From Algoriphagus resistens (GTDB taxonomy: Bacteria; Bacteroidota; Bacteroidia; Cytophagales; Cyclobacteriaceae): a DNA stretch of 64,000 nucleotides. Position numbers and translations under genes: made by a program. The stretch lies in contig NZ_LMXN01000002.1 in the NCBI RefSeq assembly GCF_001442615.1, positions 372,001-436,000 on the forward strand, given 5' to 3'. Below, piece after piece: positions 37,884 through 46,993 of the stretch; within the stretch, counting starts at the first letter, position 1; every line of letters begins with the position of its first letter. The notes under the pieces are model-generated. The model worked only from the letters and a program-made list of their open reading frames with translations. It had not been told where the DNA came from and searched no databases.

Positions 37884-38276
37884 TCAGCCTAGATGATCTT
37901 TCTTGGCAGAAACTGGAAGCAAATCTTCACCAAAAATCTTATGCCGATGATTTTCTCCCCATACATGGAGCGCCTCAATTACATCTTTAAGCGTCTCGCC
38001 ATAGTTAGTCATGGTGTATTCTACTGTTACCGGAAAAGTATCGTAGACCGTCCTTTTGACCAATTGATTTAACTCCAAATCCCTAAGTTCTTTTGAAAGC
38101 ATACGATCGGTAATTCCGGGAACTTGTCTGGAAATTTCCGAAAATCGCTTATAGCCATGGAGCAACGCCACAATGATAGGTAGCTTCCATTTTCCATTCA
38201 ATACATCCAACGCATCTTGTACAGGCCGAATAATGCCTGTGCATTGGCTGTGATTTGTTTTATCCAGCTTCTTCAT
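37884..38276 (-). CDS. HxlR family transcriptional regulator
   Basis: A 130-residue winged-helix regulator of the HxlR (PF01638) family. The sequence CTGIIRPVQDALDVLNGKWK is the classic start, with the conserved N-terminal cysteine at residue 12 that in relatives such as YodB or HypR senses quinones or aldehydes by thiol oxidation. The recognition core is FSEISRQVPGITDRMLSKEL. It is divergent from the DoxX gene, and three tandem palindromic operator copies lie between them (38303-38355). Control of DoxX and of its own gene is therefore likely, though not tested. Confidence 0.93.
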   Translation of the reverse strand: MKKLDKTNHSQCTGIIRPVQDALDVLNGKWKLPIIVALLHGYKRFSEISRQVPGITDRMLSKELRDLELNQLVKRTVYDTFPVTVEYTMTNYGETLKDVIEALHVWGENHRHKIFGEDLLPVSAKKDHLG

Positions 38277-38302
38277 TCGTCTCTGGGAAATGATTAGACT
38301 AA

Positions 38303-38355
38303 ACTATACCAAAGTATAGTACTATACAAGAGTATAGTACTTACAAATGTATAGC
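38303..38355. promoter_or_regulatory. Triple tandem HxlR operator
   Basis: Two perfect, directly abutting copies of ACTATAC-N4-GTATAGT (38303-38320 and 38321-38338) are followed by a third copy, ACTTAC-N4-GTATAGC (38339-38355), that is one base shorter and has a mismatch. The array lies between the divergent HxlR and DoxX genes and covers the region upstream of the DoxX -7 element at 38365. Confidence 0.85.
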
Positions 38356-38364
38356 TAATTACGA

Positions 38365-38372
38365 TAGGTTTG
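38365..38372 (+). promoter_or_regulatory. -7 promoter element for DoxX gene
   Basis: TAGGTTTG fits TAnnTTTG. It overlaps a GTG at 38372, so translation starts at the ATG at 38390. Confidence 0.55.
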
Positions 38373-38389
38373 TGAAAAATTACACACTT

Positions 38390-38743
38390 ATGAAAAATAA
38401 AATCATCTACTGGATAACCACTGGACTTATTTCACTAATGATGCTATTCAGTGCTTATGCTTATTTCACAGATCCGAATGTTTCAGCAGGATTCATTGCG
38501 ATGGGATTTAAGGACTTCTTCAGAATAGAACTTGGAATCGCCAAAATACTCGGCGTTCTGGTATTGCTTATCCCCATGGTTCCTAAGCTGTTGAAAGAGT
38601 GGGCATATGCAGGATTTGGGATCACATTTATCTCAGCTTTCATTGCTCATTCGGCAAATGGGGATCCCTTCAGTGCGTTGGTAATGCCGTTGATAGCCCT
38701 GGCTTTACTGGCAGTGTCTCGGGTTTTTCTTGATAAAATATAA
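38390..38743 (+). CDS. DoxX family membrane protein
   Basis: A 117-residue inner-membrane protein with four hydrophobic segments, starting MKNKIIYWITTGLISLMMLF. The pattern DFFRIELGIAKILGVLVLLIP, with a charged residue in the second helix, is typical of DoxX/DoxD-like proteins, which are linked to quinone or thiol redox stress. Its promoter lies next to a triple HxlR operator, so it is likely induced when the HxlR regulator is inactivated. Length matches the family. A strong hairpin follows the stop. Confidence 0.85.
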   Translation: MKNKIIYWITTGLISLMMLFSAYAYFTDPNVSAGFIAMGFKDFFRIELGIAKILGVLVLLIPMVPKLLKEWAYAGFGITFISAFIAHSANGDPFSALVMPLIALALLAVSRVFLDKI

Positions 38744-38763
38744 GCTTCCCTACTTCTTAAATG

Positions 38764-38793
38764 ACAAAGGGCCATCGATTAATGGCCCTTTGT
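38764..38793. terminator. Terminator-like hairpin after DoxX gene
   Basis: A perfect 12-bp stem, ACAAAGGGCCAT (38764-38775) with ATGGCCCTTTGT (38782-38793), and a 6-base loop. The T-run after it is short, so termination may be factor-assisted; it also faces the end of the convergent phosphodiesterase gene. Confidence 0.75.
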
Positions 38794-38820
38794 TCTCCCT
38801 TAAGCTTCTATTGGGGATTT

Positions 38821-40068
38821 TTAATCATTTTTCTGGAATCCTGAGCTTTTCATTACCCAATAGTTCAGGTAATTAGAGTCGGTCTCCAAGACCACTTTGT
38901 AAATTTCCGATTGAATTCCCTGTAAAGCTATACTGGCGTTTTCATCGTCAAGTTCAACTTCACCAAATAACCAGTAATTATCTAATCCCCCCGTTCTGAA
39001 ATTATTGGTGGTTGATACCCAAATCCTACCTTTATGGCCTTGTGAGAGAGATTTCCATTGTAATTCTAGCTTCCCCTGTAGCTGCTTTGCTTTAAGCCCG
39101 GTCGCCTGTACAGGCCCTATAAACGGGGTCCCATCCAGTTCCATTGCCCTTTTTTTAGGGATTTTCAACCCCAGATGCGCTGCCATAGAGGGTAATATAT
39201 CCACCATTTCCGGAATCTGATCAAAGTACGAATTGGTCATTTTGGAATTGGTGGCAATCCAAATAGTTCTTTCCCGCTCACTCTGCCCTCCATGTCCAAA
39301 GCCATCCGCTTCCCTCCCATGGTCTGTGGTTATGATCAGCAGCCAATCTTCTTTGAAATTCTTCTCCCTGAACTGGATAGCTTCCCACACTCTTCCGATC
39401 TGCAGGTCTGCTTTTTGGACTCCATCTGTCATCTGCGGACTGTTACCAAAGTTGTGTCCCATGTCATCTGAATACTCTAAGTACATCCAGGAAAGATCCG
39501 GTGCCTCCTTGCGGATATAACTTGCTGCCTCTTTGGAAACCAGTTCATCTATTTGGTGGATATACAGGCGGTCTTCCCCATGGGGAAAATTCAGCGTATC
39601 CACTTCCATTCCGTCAAAGAAATAATCAAAGGCAAAATGATTTGTCTGAGGGAGATTAGCTCCCACCAATTTTGTCCTGTTATCCAGCCAAGTAGAAAAT
39701 ATAGCCATTTTCTTACTTGGATCGGATGCCCTTAGCAACCGGAAAATAGTCCAATAATTGTAATTGGGATTTTTGATACTGTTACCCCAGACATTATGCT
39801 TATTTGCCCAGACCCCGGTAAGCAAGGAATTGTATCCCACTGCTGAAATAGTGGGGGTCTCACTGTATCCTCCAACTTCTCCCCCCATACTGGCCAGTGT
39901 AAATCCACCCTCAGCGATAACTTTGTCAATATTAGGCGTGGAAACCGAATCCACCACGTCTGCTGGGATACCATCTAGGATAACAAACAATACTTTCTTC
40001 TCGTTTTCCTGGGCAAATCCCTGATGCGACCAAATCCCCATAAAACACAAAACTATCAGTTTCTTCAT
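38821..40068 (-). CDS. Alkaline phosphatase family / nucleotide pyrophosphatase-phosphodiesterase, exported
   Basis: A 415-residue exported enzyme of the alkaline phosphatase superfamily, NPP-like branch. The signal peptide is MKKLIVLCFMGIWSHQGFAQ. The metal site shows LFVILDGIPADV near the N-terminus, TPTISAVGYNSLLTG at the nucleophile (threonine or serine) region, and TTDHGREADGFGHGG with metal-binding His/Asp residues. It should hydrolyse a phosphodiester or phosphomonoester in the periplasm or at the surface. It is the last gene of the SusC-SusD operon, 75 bases after SusD. I use ATG 40068; the longer frame has a charged tail before the signal peptide. Confidence 0.87.
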   Translation of the reverse strand: MKKLIVLCFMGIWSHQGFAQENEKKVLFVILDGIPADVVDSVSTPNIDKVIAEGGFTLASMGGEVGGYSETPTISAVGYNSLLTGVWANKHNVWGNSIKNPNYNYWTIFRLLRASDPSKKMAIFSTWLDNRTKLVGANLPQTNHFAFDYFFDGMEVDTLNFPHGEDRLYIHQIDELVSKEAASYIRKEAPDLSWMYLEYSDDMGHNFGNSPQMTDGVQKADLQIGRVWEAIQFREKNFKEDWLLIITTDHGREADGFGHGGQSERERTIWIATNSKMTNSYFDQIPEMVDILPSMAAHLGLKIPKKRAMELDGTPFIGPVQATGLKAKQLQGKLELQWKSLSQGHKGRIWVSTTNNFRTGGLDNYWLFGEVELDDENASIALQGIQSEIYKVVLETDSNYLNYWVMKSSGFQKND

Positions 40069-40143
40069 TTTTTCTATTTCTATACTTTTGAAAAGTAATG
40101 GCTTTACCATGATCTTCATGACTAGTTCATAAATTAGTAGGTA

Positions 40144-41934
40144 TTAATTCCAGCCGAAAATCTGCTGTAGGTTTGGGTTCAATGTTACTTGCTGAATAGG
40201 CACAGGACGATAATAGTATTTAGGTTCTTCGAAATACCTGGCCTTGGTTTCAGTAACCATCATACCTCCATTAGCGCCGTTTTCCAAAAAGACATCTACA
40301 TTTTCATCTATGGCTCCGGCTTTATAATAGATCAGACTTACACCAAGACTGTTCTTTTCCTTGGCATCCCCTACAGGAATGGTGGCATCTTTTCCCACTA
40401 AAATAATATCCACTATACCATCCCCTGTCAAATCATACTTACCCAGACCTGAGAAATACATTCCTTGAGGGATTTCTTCCAAAAGTTTACCGGCATGCCA
40501 CCTCATCAAATCGTCATATCGAAAACCTTCCATCGCCAATTCTACCCTTCTTTCCCTACGTATTTCCAGCAAAACCCCAAGATTAGAGCCATTCAGGTCA
40601 GGATATTTCTCCATTAAAAATGGATCGGGGACGGCATTGGCTTCAGCCATACTTAAATCCGGTATTCCTGCCCGCTGACGCAGCAGGTTTACAGACTGGT
40701 CCAGATCAGTCTGTGTCAATGTATTCAATTCTGCTTTGGCTTCTGCATAGGTCAAAAGAACCTCCGCAAATCTATAAACCGGAAAATCAACACTTCCTGC
40801 GGCCACTTCATCAGTAGTATTCTGGTAACCTTTCAGCTGGTGGTAACCTGTGAAATTTTTATTAAGTGACTGAATATAAGGAGTGGTATTTGGCTGTCTG
40901 ATCCAGCCTGGAAAGGCTATTGTCTGCATCAATCGTGGATCCCTGTTTTGAAACTCAGCAACAAAACCTATCTTCTCATAATCATCCATATCGGTAAATC
41001 GGGTTCCGTCCTTCATCAAATACCCCATCACCAAATCACGGGAAGGGGACTGCTCGTAATCTCCAAACACCGTATAATTAATGTTCCCATCCCTGTCCTT
41101 GTTGGCATCATAAGCATTGGCAAGGATGACTTCAGGATTACCAATCAGATTGTCACTTCCAAACAAGGCCCCATAATCCCGGCTTGGATTCCCAGAGTTA
41201 TAGATAGTATATAGACCAGCATCCATAATTTCTTCTGCAAGTTCAGCGGCCTTTTGCAAAATACCCGATGAACTTGACTCTAAGCCGACTTCGGGATGGT
41301 ATTTGCGATAGGTTCCTTCATAAAGCATAAGCCTTGAATAAAAAGCTTTTACAGCCCATAATCCCGGAGTGCCTGCAGGAACTCCTTCCCTTACATTCTG
41401 TGAGGCAAATTCAAGATCCTCTATGACTTTTTCCATCACGAATTCCCTTGGATCCTGTCCCTTATAAAGCCCTTCATCATCAGGATTGAGCGCAGTTTCA
41501 TACCAAGGTACATCTGAATATCTTTTAACCATCCCAAAATAGAATACCGCTCTGTAATACCTGGCCAATCCCACAAAATGTGCGATGGCCTCTTCGGAAG
41601 CATTGGCTTTCTGATAATTATCCAGAAAGTAATTGATGTTTCTCAACGAAGTCCAATTCCAGCCTCCGGTGAGGGTTTGCGAACTTGGAGTCCCTGTAAG
41701 CATATTTTTGATTTCAATAGCCCCTGTAGTTGCCATGTTATCACTGCTTTGGTCCGCCTGATAGCTTCCAGGACCAGACATAGTCAAGAGCCCGTTAATA
41801 TAAAGTTCCAGGTCCTCTTCTGATTTAAAAAACTCTTCAGGCGCAACAGAGGTTTGGGGATAGCGATCTAGAAAATCATCGTTGCAGGCGGAAAACACCA
41901 TCACTGCTCCGAATATTAGCATATATTTTTTCAT
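40144..41934 (-). CDS. RagB/SusD family nutrient-uptake outer-membrane lipoprotein
   Basis: A 596-residue SusD-like surface lipoprotein that catches the substrate for its SusC partner. The lipoprotein signal ends FSACND (cysteine at about residue 17), followed by the typical FLDRYPQTSVAPEEFF. TPR-like helices and the C-terminal RRERRVELAMEGFRYDDLMRW signature of the family are present. The segment VVEKVIEDLEFASQNVR-like (EFVMEKVIEDLEFAS) also fits. It lies between the SusC gene and the phosphodiesterase gene on the same strand. Confidence 0.95.
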   Translation of the reverse strand: MKKYMLIFGAVMVFSACNDDFLDRYPQTSVAPEEFFKSEEDLELYINGLLTMSGPGSYQADQSSDNMATTGAIEIKNMLTGTPSSQTLTGGWNWTSLRNINYFLDNYQKANASEEAIAHFVGLARYYRAVFYFGMVKRYSDVPWYETALNPDDEGLYKGQDPREFVMEKVIEDLEFASQNVREGVPAGTPGLWAVKAFYSRLMLYEGTYRKYHPEVGLESSSSGILQKAAELAEEIMDAGLYTIYNSGNPSRDYGALFGSDNLIGNPEVILANAYDANKDRDGNINYTVFGDYEQSPSRDLVMGYLMKDGTRFTDMDDYEKIGFVAEFQNRDPRLMQTIAFPGWIRQPNTTPYIQSLNKNFTGYHQLKGYQNTTDEVAAGSVDFPVYRFAEVLLTYAEAKAELNTLTQTDLDQSVNLLRQRAGIPDLSMAEANAVPDPFLMEKYPDLNGSNLGVLLEIRRERRVELAMEGFRYDDLMRWHAGKLLEEIPQGMYFSGLGKYDLTGDGIVDIILVGKDATIPVGDAKEKNSLGVSLIYYKAGAIDENVDVFLENGANGGMMVTETKARYFEEPKYYYRPVPIQQVTLNPNLQQIFGWN

Positions 41935-42030
41935 ATGATTATATTTTGTCTTTTAAAGGCCATATGGAATCTCGCATGGAGGAGAACATCTTTCTGTCTT
42001 ATGCTTGCCATGACCTTATTGCTTTTTTTA

Positions 42031-45000
42031 TTACAAATCGATATTTAGTCCGAAAGCGAATTTTCTCTGGAAAGGATAGGCCCATCCGTAGCCATCATTT
42101 ATTGCCTCAGGATCAAAAATCCTCTTGATTGGGGAAAACTCAAAAATGTTCTCACCTGTTACATATACTCTGACTCTGGAAACCTTGAGTTTTTCTAAGA
42201 CCGGAGCGGGAAAAGTGTAGCCCAGAGTCACATTCTTGATCCTGAGGTAAGCTGCATTCTGCAGGTATTTGGTTTGGGGAATATCCAGTCCCGCCCCATA
42301 ATTATTATCCGCCAGCCAGGCTTGGAGTACAGGGAATTCTGAGTTCAGATTCTGCTGCGCCAAACCTGCCTCGATATAGGCCTGGGAATGCTGCGCCATC
42401 ATATCGGCGCTATCATCGACGCCTCTGTAGAAGTCAAGATTCCAAGGATAAATATTCGCATAGGGTTGCTGATAGGGACCCCAGTACAGGTAATGTCTAG
42501 GATAATAATCGCGCTTGCCCACTCCCTGAAGGAACACTGACAGATCAAATCCACTGTAACTTACATCCAAGGTTACCCCATAACGGTATCTGGCGGTGGT
42601 GTCTGCCACAATAGTCAAGTCTTTAGGATCAAGCTCTGTAAGCCCCTGTTCGATTTTTCCATCACCATTCAGATCCTTGTATTTTGGCCAGCCAGGTACT
42701 ACGTCAATGGCTCCCCAGGGAACAATGGCTGACTGATCCAGCTGTTCGATCTGATCCTCGTTTTCCATAATACCGTCATTGACCAATCCCCATATTTCAC
42801 CAATATTCTGTCCCACACGGTAACTAGAAAACAAAGCGTTTTCGTTTTGAAAACTGGTGATTTGGGATCTGGAATCAGAAAGATTGGCCCGAATACCGAA
42901 CCTCACCGGATTGGAAGCACTTCCGAACTGGTCTCTATAACCAAAGGTAACTTCGAAACCTTTTGTCCGCAGGTCAGCCGCATTTTGCTTAGGTGGACTG
43001 GTGCCCAGTACAGCAGGAAGTTCAACAGGGTCAGTAAGCATACCTTTGGTATCCCTGATAAAATAATCAAAAGTACCTGTAACCCGATCTCCCCATAACC
43101 CAAAGTCTAGGCCCACATTATTGGTCACTACTTTCTCCCAAGTGTAATTAGTTGGATCTACTGCCAGCAACGGGGAAGATGTAATGACAGTCTGCCTGTC
43201 TCCATTGATCAGATATCCTGAAAGCCCTGTGGGTAAAGTCTGGATATATCCAAAATTGGAAACATTCTGATTGCCCAGACTACCATAAGAAGCTCTGATT
43301 TTAAAGGTAGAAACCACAGAGGCCAGCTCCGAGAAAAAATCTTCATCCATCATCAGCCATGATCCCGACACCGAAGGGAAAAATCCCCATCGGTTATCTG
43401 AAGGGAACCTTGAGGAGCCGTCATAGCGGCCATTTAACTCCAGAATATATTTTTGCCTGAAAGAGTAATTAATCCTACCAAAACCGCTTCTTAACGCATA
43501 TGTACTATAGGAGGGAGTAATAAACGCATCCCCGGTTGTCAATCCCAAATAAGGCAGGGAAGATGAAATTAACACCCTTCTTTCAGCCTGAACGGTAGAA
43601 TATTCATAGTTTTCTTGATTGTACCCAACCAATAGGTCAAATCTATGATCTCCCAGGGTTTTGGAATATTTCCCAAATAGATCAAGGATAGTATTGACCA
43701 GTGTACCATTCCGCTCGATTACTGAACCCTCCCCTCCTTCTGTCCTCACATCTTCAGGGCCAAAACCAATGTTGTATTTTCTCCTGTCCCAATTGTATTT
43801 CCACTGTTCCCTTTTGAAACTAGCCCGTCCGGTAAAAGTCAGATCAGCCTGGAGAAAAGATCCAGTGGCCTGAAGAATGTTCTGAAATCCAAACATATCT
43901 TCCGTCCTTTTTCCCCCATCGACCAATTCTGCTGCCAATCTTCCTGCACCTGTATTTGCCCAGGTGCCATCCGGATTTTTATCCACATCAGTAGGCTGTA
44001 GATAATAAATATCAGTAATGTTCTTGGTAGGATCAGCTCTCTGAGTCTGATAGAGATTAAGGTTATTGTCCACAGATAGCCAATCCAGTGGTGTTGCATT
44101 AATTTTTGCGCGCATGGAATATCTGTCCCAATAATCCGGCGTAAGCTTGTTCAACCCATTTTCCTTGGTGTAATCACCAGCAACATAATAACCGATTGGC
44201 ATCTTTCCGCCACTATTACCGCTGATGGAAAGACTTTGGTTTGTGGAAAAACTGGATGAATTGAAAAAATAGTCATTCCAGTCATTACTTCCCATGTAAG
44301 CCCAAAGGTTAGGATCGGTAGGATCCAAGCGGGTATTTTCCACTGAAGGATCATCCGAGCGCTCTTTGGCCCACTGGTAATGCGCATCCGAATAATTCAC
44401 ATAATCCCAAGGAGTATTATTGGTGGCTGTTTCTAAAACCCTAGAGTAGATGTAAGGATCAGTTATCGGCTTAGGCAGTACCGATGGCCGTCCCCATGCA
44501 TAGTAGCTATTGTAGGATATCTGCTGCTTTCCTTCCGTTCCGCTTTTGGTGGTGATGAGTATTACCCCAAAAGCAGCTCTGGCACCATAAATCGCGGCAG
44601 ATGCCGCATCTCTAAGCACAGAATAGGATTCAATATCAGAAGGACTCAACCTCAACAGATCACTTTCGTTCCCTGGTATCCCGTCAATCACAATCAAAGG
44701 CCCTCCCCCATTGATGGATGTAAAACCTCTGATATTGATGTTGGGTACAGTCCCAGGTTTACCTCCCTGATAAGTAATGTTTAACCCAGGGCTCATCCCC
44801 TGTAATCCCTGCACCACATTCGCTATTGGTCTGTTGGCAATCTCTTCACCCGCCAACTGGTCCACAGCCCCGGTGACATTAACCTTTTTCTGGGTACCAT
44901 ATCCTACCACCACTACCTGGTCTAGAAGCGTGTCCTCTTCTTTCATTGACTGGTCGATAACAGCTCTCCCATTCACCGCTTCCTCAATCCTCTGAAAACC

Positions 45001-45264
45001 TATGAACGAGAATACCAATATTGCTTCCCCTGATCCAGGTACTATCCTATACCTACCGTCCAGATCAGTGATAACACCATTTTGGGTACCCTTTTCTAGA
45101 ACCGAAACACCCGGCAGGCCCTGACCTGAGGCATCAGTTACTTTCCCATTGATTTCACCTTGGGCAAAAGACTGGAAACTTGCAATTAGCAGCATAGCCA
45201 TTATCAGGGCTATCCGCTGAATTTCCTTCCAAATGATAGAAGGTACTAGTAAAGAATTATCCAT
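42031..45264 (-). CDS. SusC/RagA family TonB-linked outer-membrane protein
   Basis: A 1077-residue TonB-dependent transporter. After a signal peptide (cleavage near SFAQ, about residue 35) comes a CarboxypepD-regulatory-like domain (EINGKVTDASGQGLPGVSV), the TonB plug with QVVVVGYGTQKKVNVTGAV, and the SusC-specific SDIESYSVLRDAASAAIYG and GVILITTKSG motifs. The C-terminal barrel fills the rest, ending in a typical aromatic-rich strand. It imports a SusD-captured ligand. Its upstream region holds a palindrome also found before the divergent TetR gene. Confidence 0.96.
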   Translation of the reverse strand: MDNSLLVPSIIWKEIQRIALIMAMLLIASFQSFAQGEINGKVTDASGQGLPGVSVLEKGTQNGVITDLDGRYRIVPGSGEAILVFSFIGFQRIEEAVNGRAVIDQSMKEEDTLLDQVVVVGYGTQKKVNVTGAVDQLAGEEIANRPIANVVQGLQGMSPGLNITYQGGKPGTVPNINIRGFTSINGGGPLIVIDGIPGNESDLLRLSPSDIESYSVLRDAASAAIYGARAAFGVILITTKSGTEGKQQISYNSYYAWGRPSVLPKPITDPYIYSRVLETATNNTPWDYVNYSDAHYQWAKERSDDPSVENTRLDPTDPNLWAYMGSNDWNDYFFNSSSFSTNQSLSISGNSGGKMPIGYYVAGDYTKENGLNKLTPDYWDRYSMRAKINATPLDWLSVDNNLNLYQTQRADPTKNITDIYYLQPTDVDKNPDGTWANTGAGRLAAELVDGGKRTEDMFGFQNILQATGSFLQADLTFTGRASFKREQWKYNWDRRKYNIGFGPEDVRTEGGEGSVIERNGTLVNTILDLFGKYSKTLGDHRFDLLVGYNQENYEYSTVQAERRVLISSSLPYLGLTTGDAFITPSYSTYALRSGFGRINYSFRQKYILELNGRYDGSSRFPSDNRWGFFPSVSGSWLMMDEDFFSELASVVSTFKIRASYGSLGNQNVSNFGYIQTLPTGLSGYLINGDRQTVITSSPLLAVDPTNYTWEKVVTNNVGLDFGLWGDRVTGTFDYFIRDTKGMLTDPVELPAVLGTSPPKQNAADLRTKGFEVTFGYRDQFGSASNPVRFGIRANLSDSRSQITSFQNENALFSSYRVGQNIGEIWGLVNDGIMENEDQIEQLDQSAIVPWGAIDVVPGWPKYKDLNGDGKIEQGLTELDPKDLTIVADTTARYRYGVTLDVSYSGFDLSVFLQGVGKRDYYPRHYLYWGPYQQPYANIYPWNLDFYRGVDDSADMMAQHSQAYIEAGLAQQNLNSEFPVLQAWLADNNYGAGLDIPQTKYLQNAAYLRIKNVTLGYTFPAPVLEKLKVSRVRVYVTGENIFEFSPIKRIFDPEAINDGYGWAYPFQRKFAFGLNIDL

Positions 45265-45336
45265 ATACTATTGGGTTAAATTTAGAAATGCAATCATATT
45301 ATCTAGTCTAAAGTCGGTTCAGTAACACATTAATTT

Positions 45337-45367
45337 ATTGAACATTCATTCAATATTAAATATTGAA
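45337..45367. promoter_or_regulatory. Palindromic TetR-type operator before SusC operon
   Basis: ATTGAAC-N4-ATTCAAT (45337-45354) matches the palindrome near the TetR gene. It runs into a second palindrome, TTCAATATT-A-AATATTGAA (45349-45367), so three half-sites overlap. It lies about 75-105 bases upstream of the SusC start codon. Confidence 0.6.
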
Positions 45368-46296
45368 ATCATTAAATCAAAGGAATTTTATTTCAAGTAA
45401 CTGTAGAATAATAATTGATTAACAATGAATCAACATGTTTCACAATAAAGCAATGAAGAATTAACAAGAATGATTATCTACGCTCATAAGTGTGGTGGAT
45501 CCGTGGCTGAAATGTTTCTTTGATGGAAACCTAAAGAGTTCCTTATACAGCTTCGTTATGCGAATCAGGCATGGTCAATCAGGCCAGATACAAGTATTCG
45601 TTTTCTACACAGCGACCAGCATATAATTTTGAGGACCTAATCTGTTGGAGTCTCCAGCCAGTATTGCTTATCGGCTGAGTTACTCATAGGTATCTTCGCT
45701 TCAACAAATTCCCAAGGAGCTGTAGCAAAAAAAAAATGGACATATTGTATTAAACCCGATTCATCAAATGCTGATCGACTCTAAGGCAACCCCGGACGTT
45801 ATCCCAGGAAGATTGAACAAAGCCAGCCTATTCCTTGTGGTCGGAGTGCTGTCTCCCTGCCAGGGCACATGCTCCTTTCCCAAAGAGATCTTGTGGACAG
45901 GCGAATTTCCCACCTGTCAACTAAACAGGTTCCAGGGCAATCATCGGCTTTCTGCTTCTCCATCGCCAGTTGCATAGAATACTGTCGTCTCCGTTTAGCA
46001 GAGATCTGGCTAGTGCTTTTGCTCCAACTTAAGCCAGCGACTGCACGTTTACCTCTCTCTTCCACACAGCTATAAATAGCTGAGATATGTCAGTAATAAG
46101 GTCATTAATGTCCTTGCAGAGGCTGGCAAAGTAGCCTCGCCCGTAACTTACAGCAGCTAGCAGTAAAAAGTTTTTTCAGTTCATTGGTTGTTTAAACACT
46201 TTTACCTAACTAGTAAGTACAGTATTGTAAAATCTTTCACCAATAAAATTCCGTGGGGACTAATTTCCGGATCTGAAATTTGAAACAAATTCATAA

Positions 46297-46314
46297 ATTG
46301 AATAATCATTCAAT
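46297..46314. promoter_or_regulatory. Palindromic operator before TetR gene
   Basis: A perfect palindrome, ATTGAAT-N4-ATTCAAT, followed by ATATT. It lies about 77-94 bases upstream of the TetR ATG at 46391 and matches the copy upstream of the SusC gene at 13 of 14 half-site bases. Confidence 0.65.
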
Positions 46315-46390
46315 ATTTTATATCGTACTTTGTGGTTTCAAAGTATTTTTTTTCTAAAGAACAGCTATTTTCCTATAACATAGTATCAAC

Positions 46391-46993
46391 ATGAGTAACA
46401 AAATTTCAGATGAACGAAAGAAAGAGATCATTGAAGGATTTTATCATCTTTCCAGAGAGAATGGTCTGGAAAATACTTCCATTGCTAAGATCGGAAAGCA
46501 TTTGGGGATGCCACCAAGCTTAGTGATGCACTACTTTCCTTCCAAAGAAATATTGATATCCAGTCTGATATCCTATATACTGGATCAATACCTGAAAATA
46601 TATGAACCGATTTTAAAAGAACTGGAGACAAAGCACTATGCAGATCCACATACATTTGTAGGCAAGCTATTTTCCAGAGACTGGAATTTGCTTTTTGATG
46701 ATGGTGTGTTTTACAGTTGTTTCAGTTTGATTTTCCGAAATTCAAGAATCAAAGCTGAATACCGCCTCTTGCATGAAAAATTGCGTGAATCATTGAAAGA
46801 GATTTTAGATCAGGACGAAAATCTACAGGGTAAAGACACCGCTTTGCTATCAGAGCAGATTTTTGTCGTAGTAGAAGGAGCCTATTACTACCTATCGATG
46901 ATCGATGATGAAGAAGTTTATAACAGGAAACTGGAGATTTTTAAAAGTCAGGTTTACGACTTGCTACGTAAATATGAAGTCCAGCATCTATAG
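46391..46993 (+). CDS. TetR/AcrR family regulator, probable controller of the SusCD operon
   Basis: A 200-residue TetR protein. The DNA-binding domain covers about residues 8-55 with the helix-turn-helix IAKIGKHLGMPPSLVMHYFPSKE, typical of the family. The C-terminal ligand domain has no named match. It is divergent from the SusC-SusD-phosphodiesterase operon, and the same 18-bp palindrome lies upstream of both, which makes it the probable regulator of both units. Its 3' end overlaps the convergent 83-aa membrane protein gene by 40 bases. Confidence 0.88.
   Translation: MSNKISDERKKEIIEGFYHLSRENGLENTSIAKIGKHLGMPPSLVMHYFPSKEILISSLISYILDQYLKIYEPILKELETKHYADPHTFVGKLFSRDWNLLFDDGVFYSCFSLIFRNSRIKAEYRLLHEKLRESLKEILDQDENLQGKDTALLSEQIFVVVEGAYYYLSMIDDEEVYNRKLEIFKSQVYDLLRKYEVQHL

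Larger units (their letters stand above)
45265..46390. other. 1.1 kb non-coding region between SusC and TetR genes
   Basis: No convincing gene is seen. Both ends are very AT-rich and hold the regulatory palindromes; the middle (about 45480-46160) is more GC-balanced and may be decayed coding sequence. Short open frames at 45768-45977 (+) and 45799-46065 (-) show no family motif. An A-run of about ten bases lies near 45726, and the inverted repeat ACCTGT/ACAGGT lies near 45912-45930. No insertion sequence ends were recognised. Confidence 0.55.

Noticed and set aside
45768..46065. Two opposing open frames in the 1.1 kb gap, considered as a transposase remnant
   Set aside because: Neither frame shows a DDE or HUH motif, and no inverted terminal repeats were found. 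Kept only as an unexplained region.
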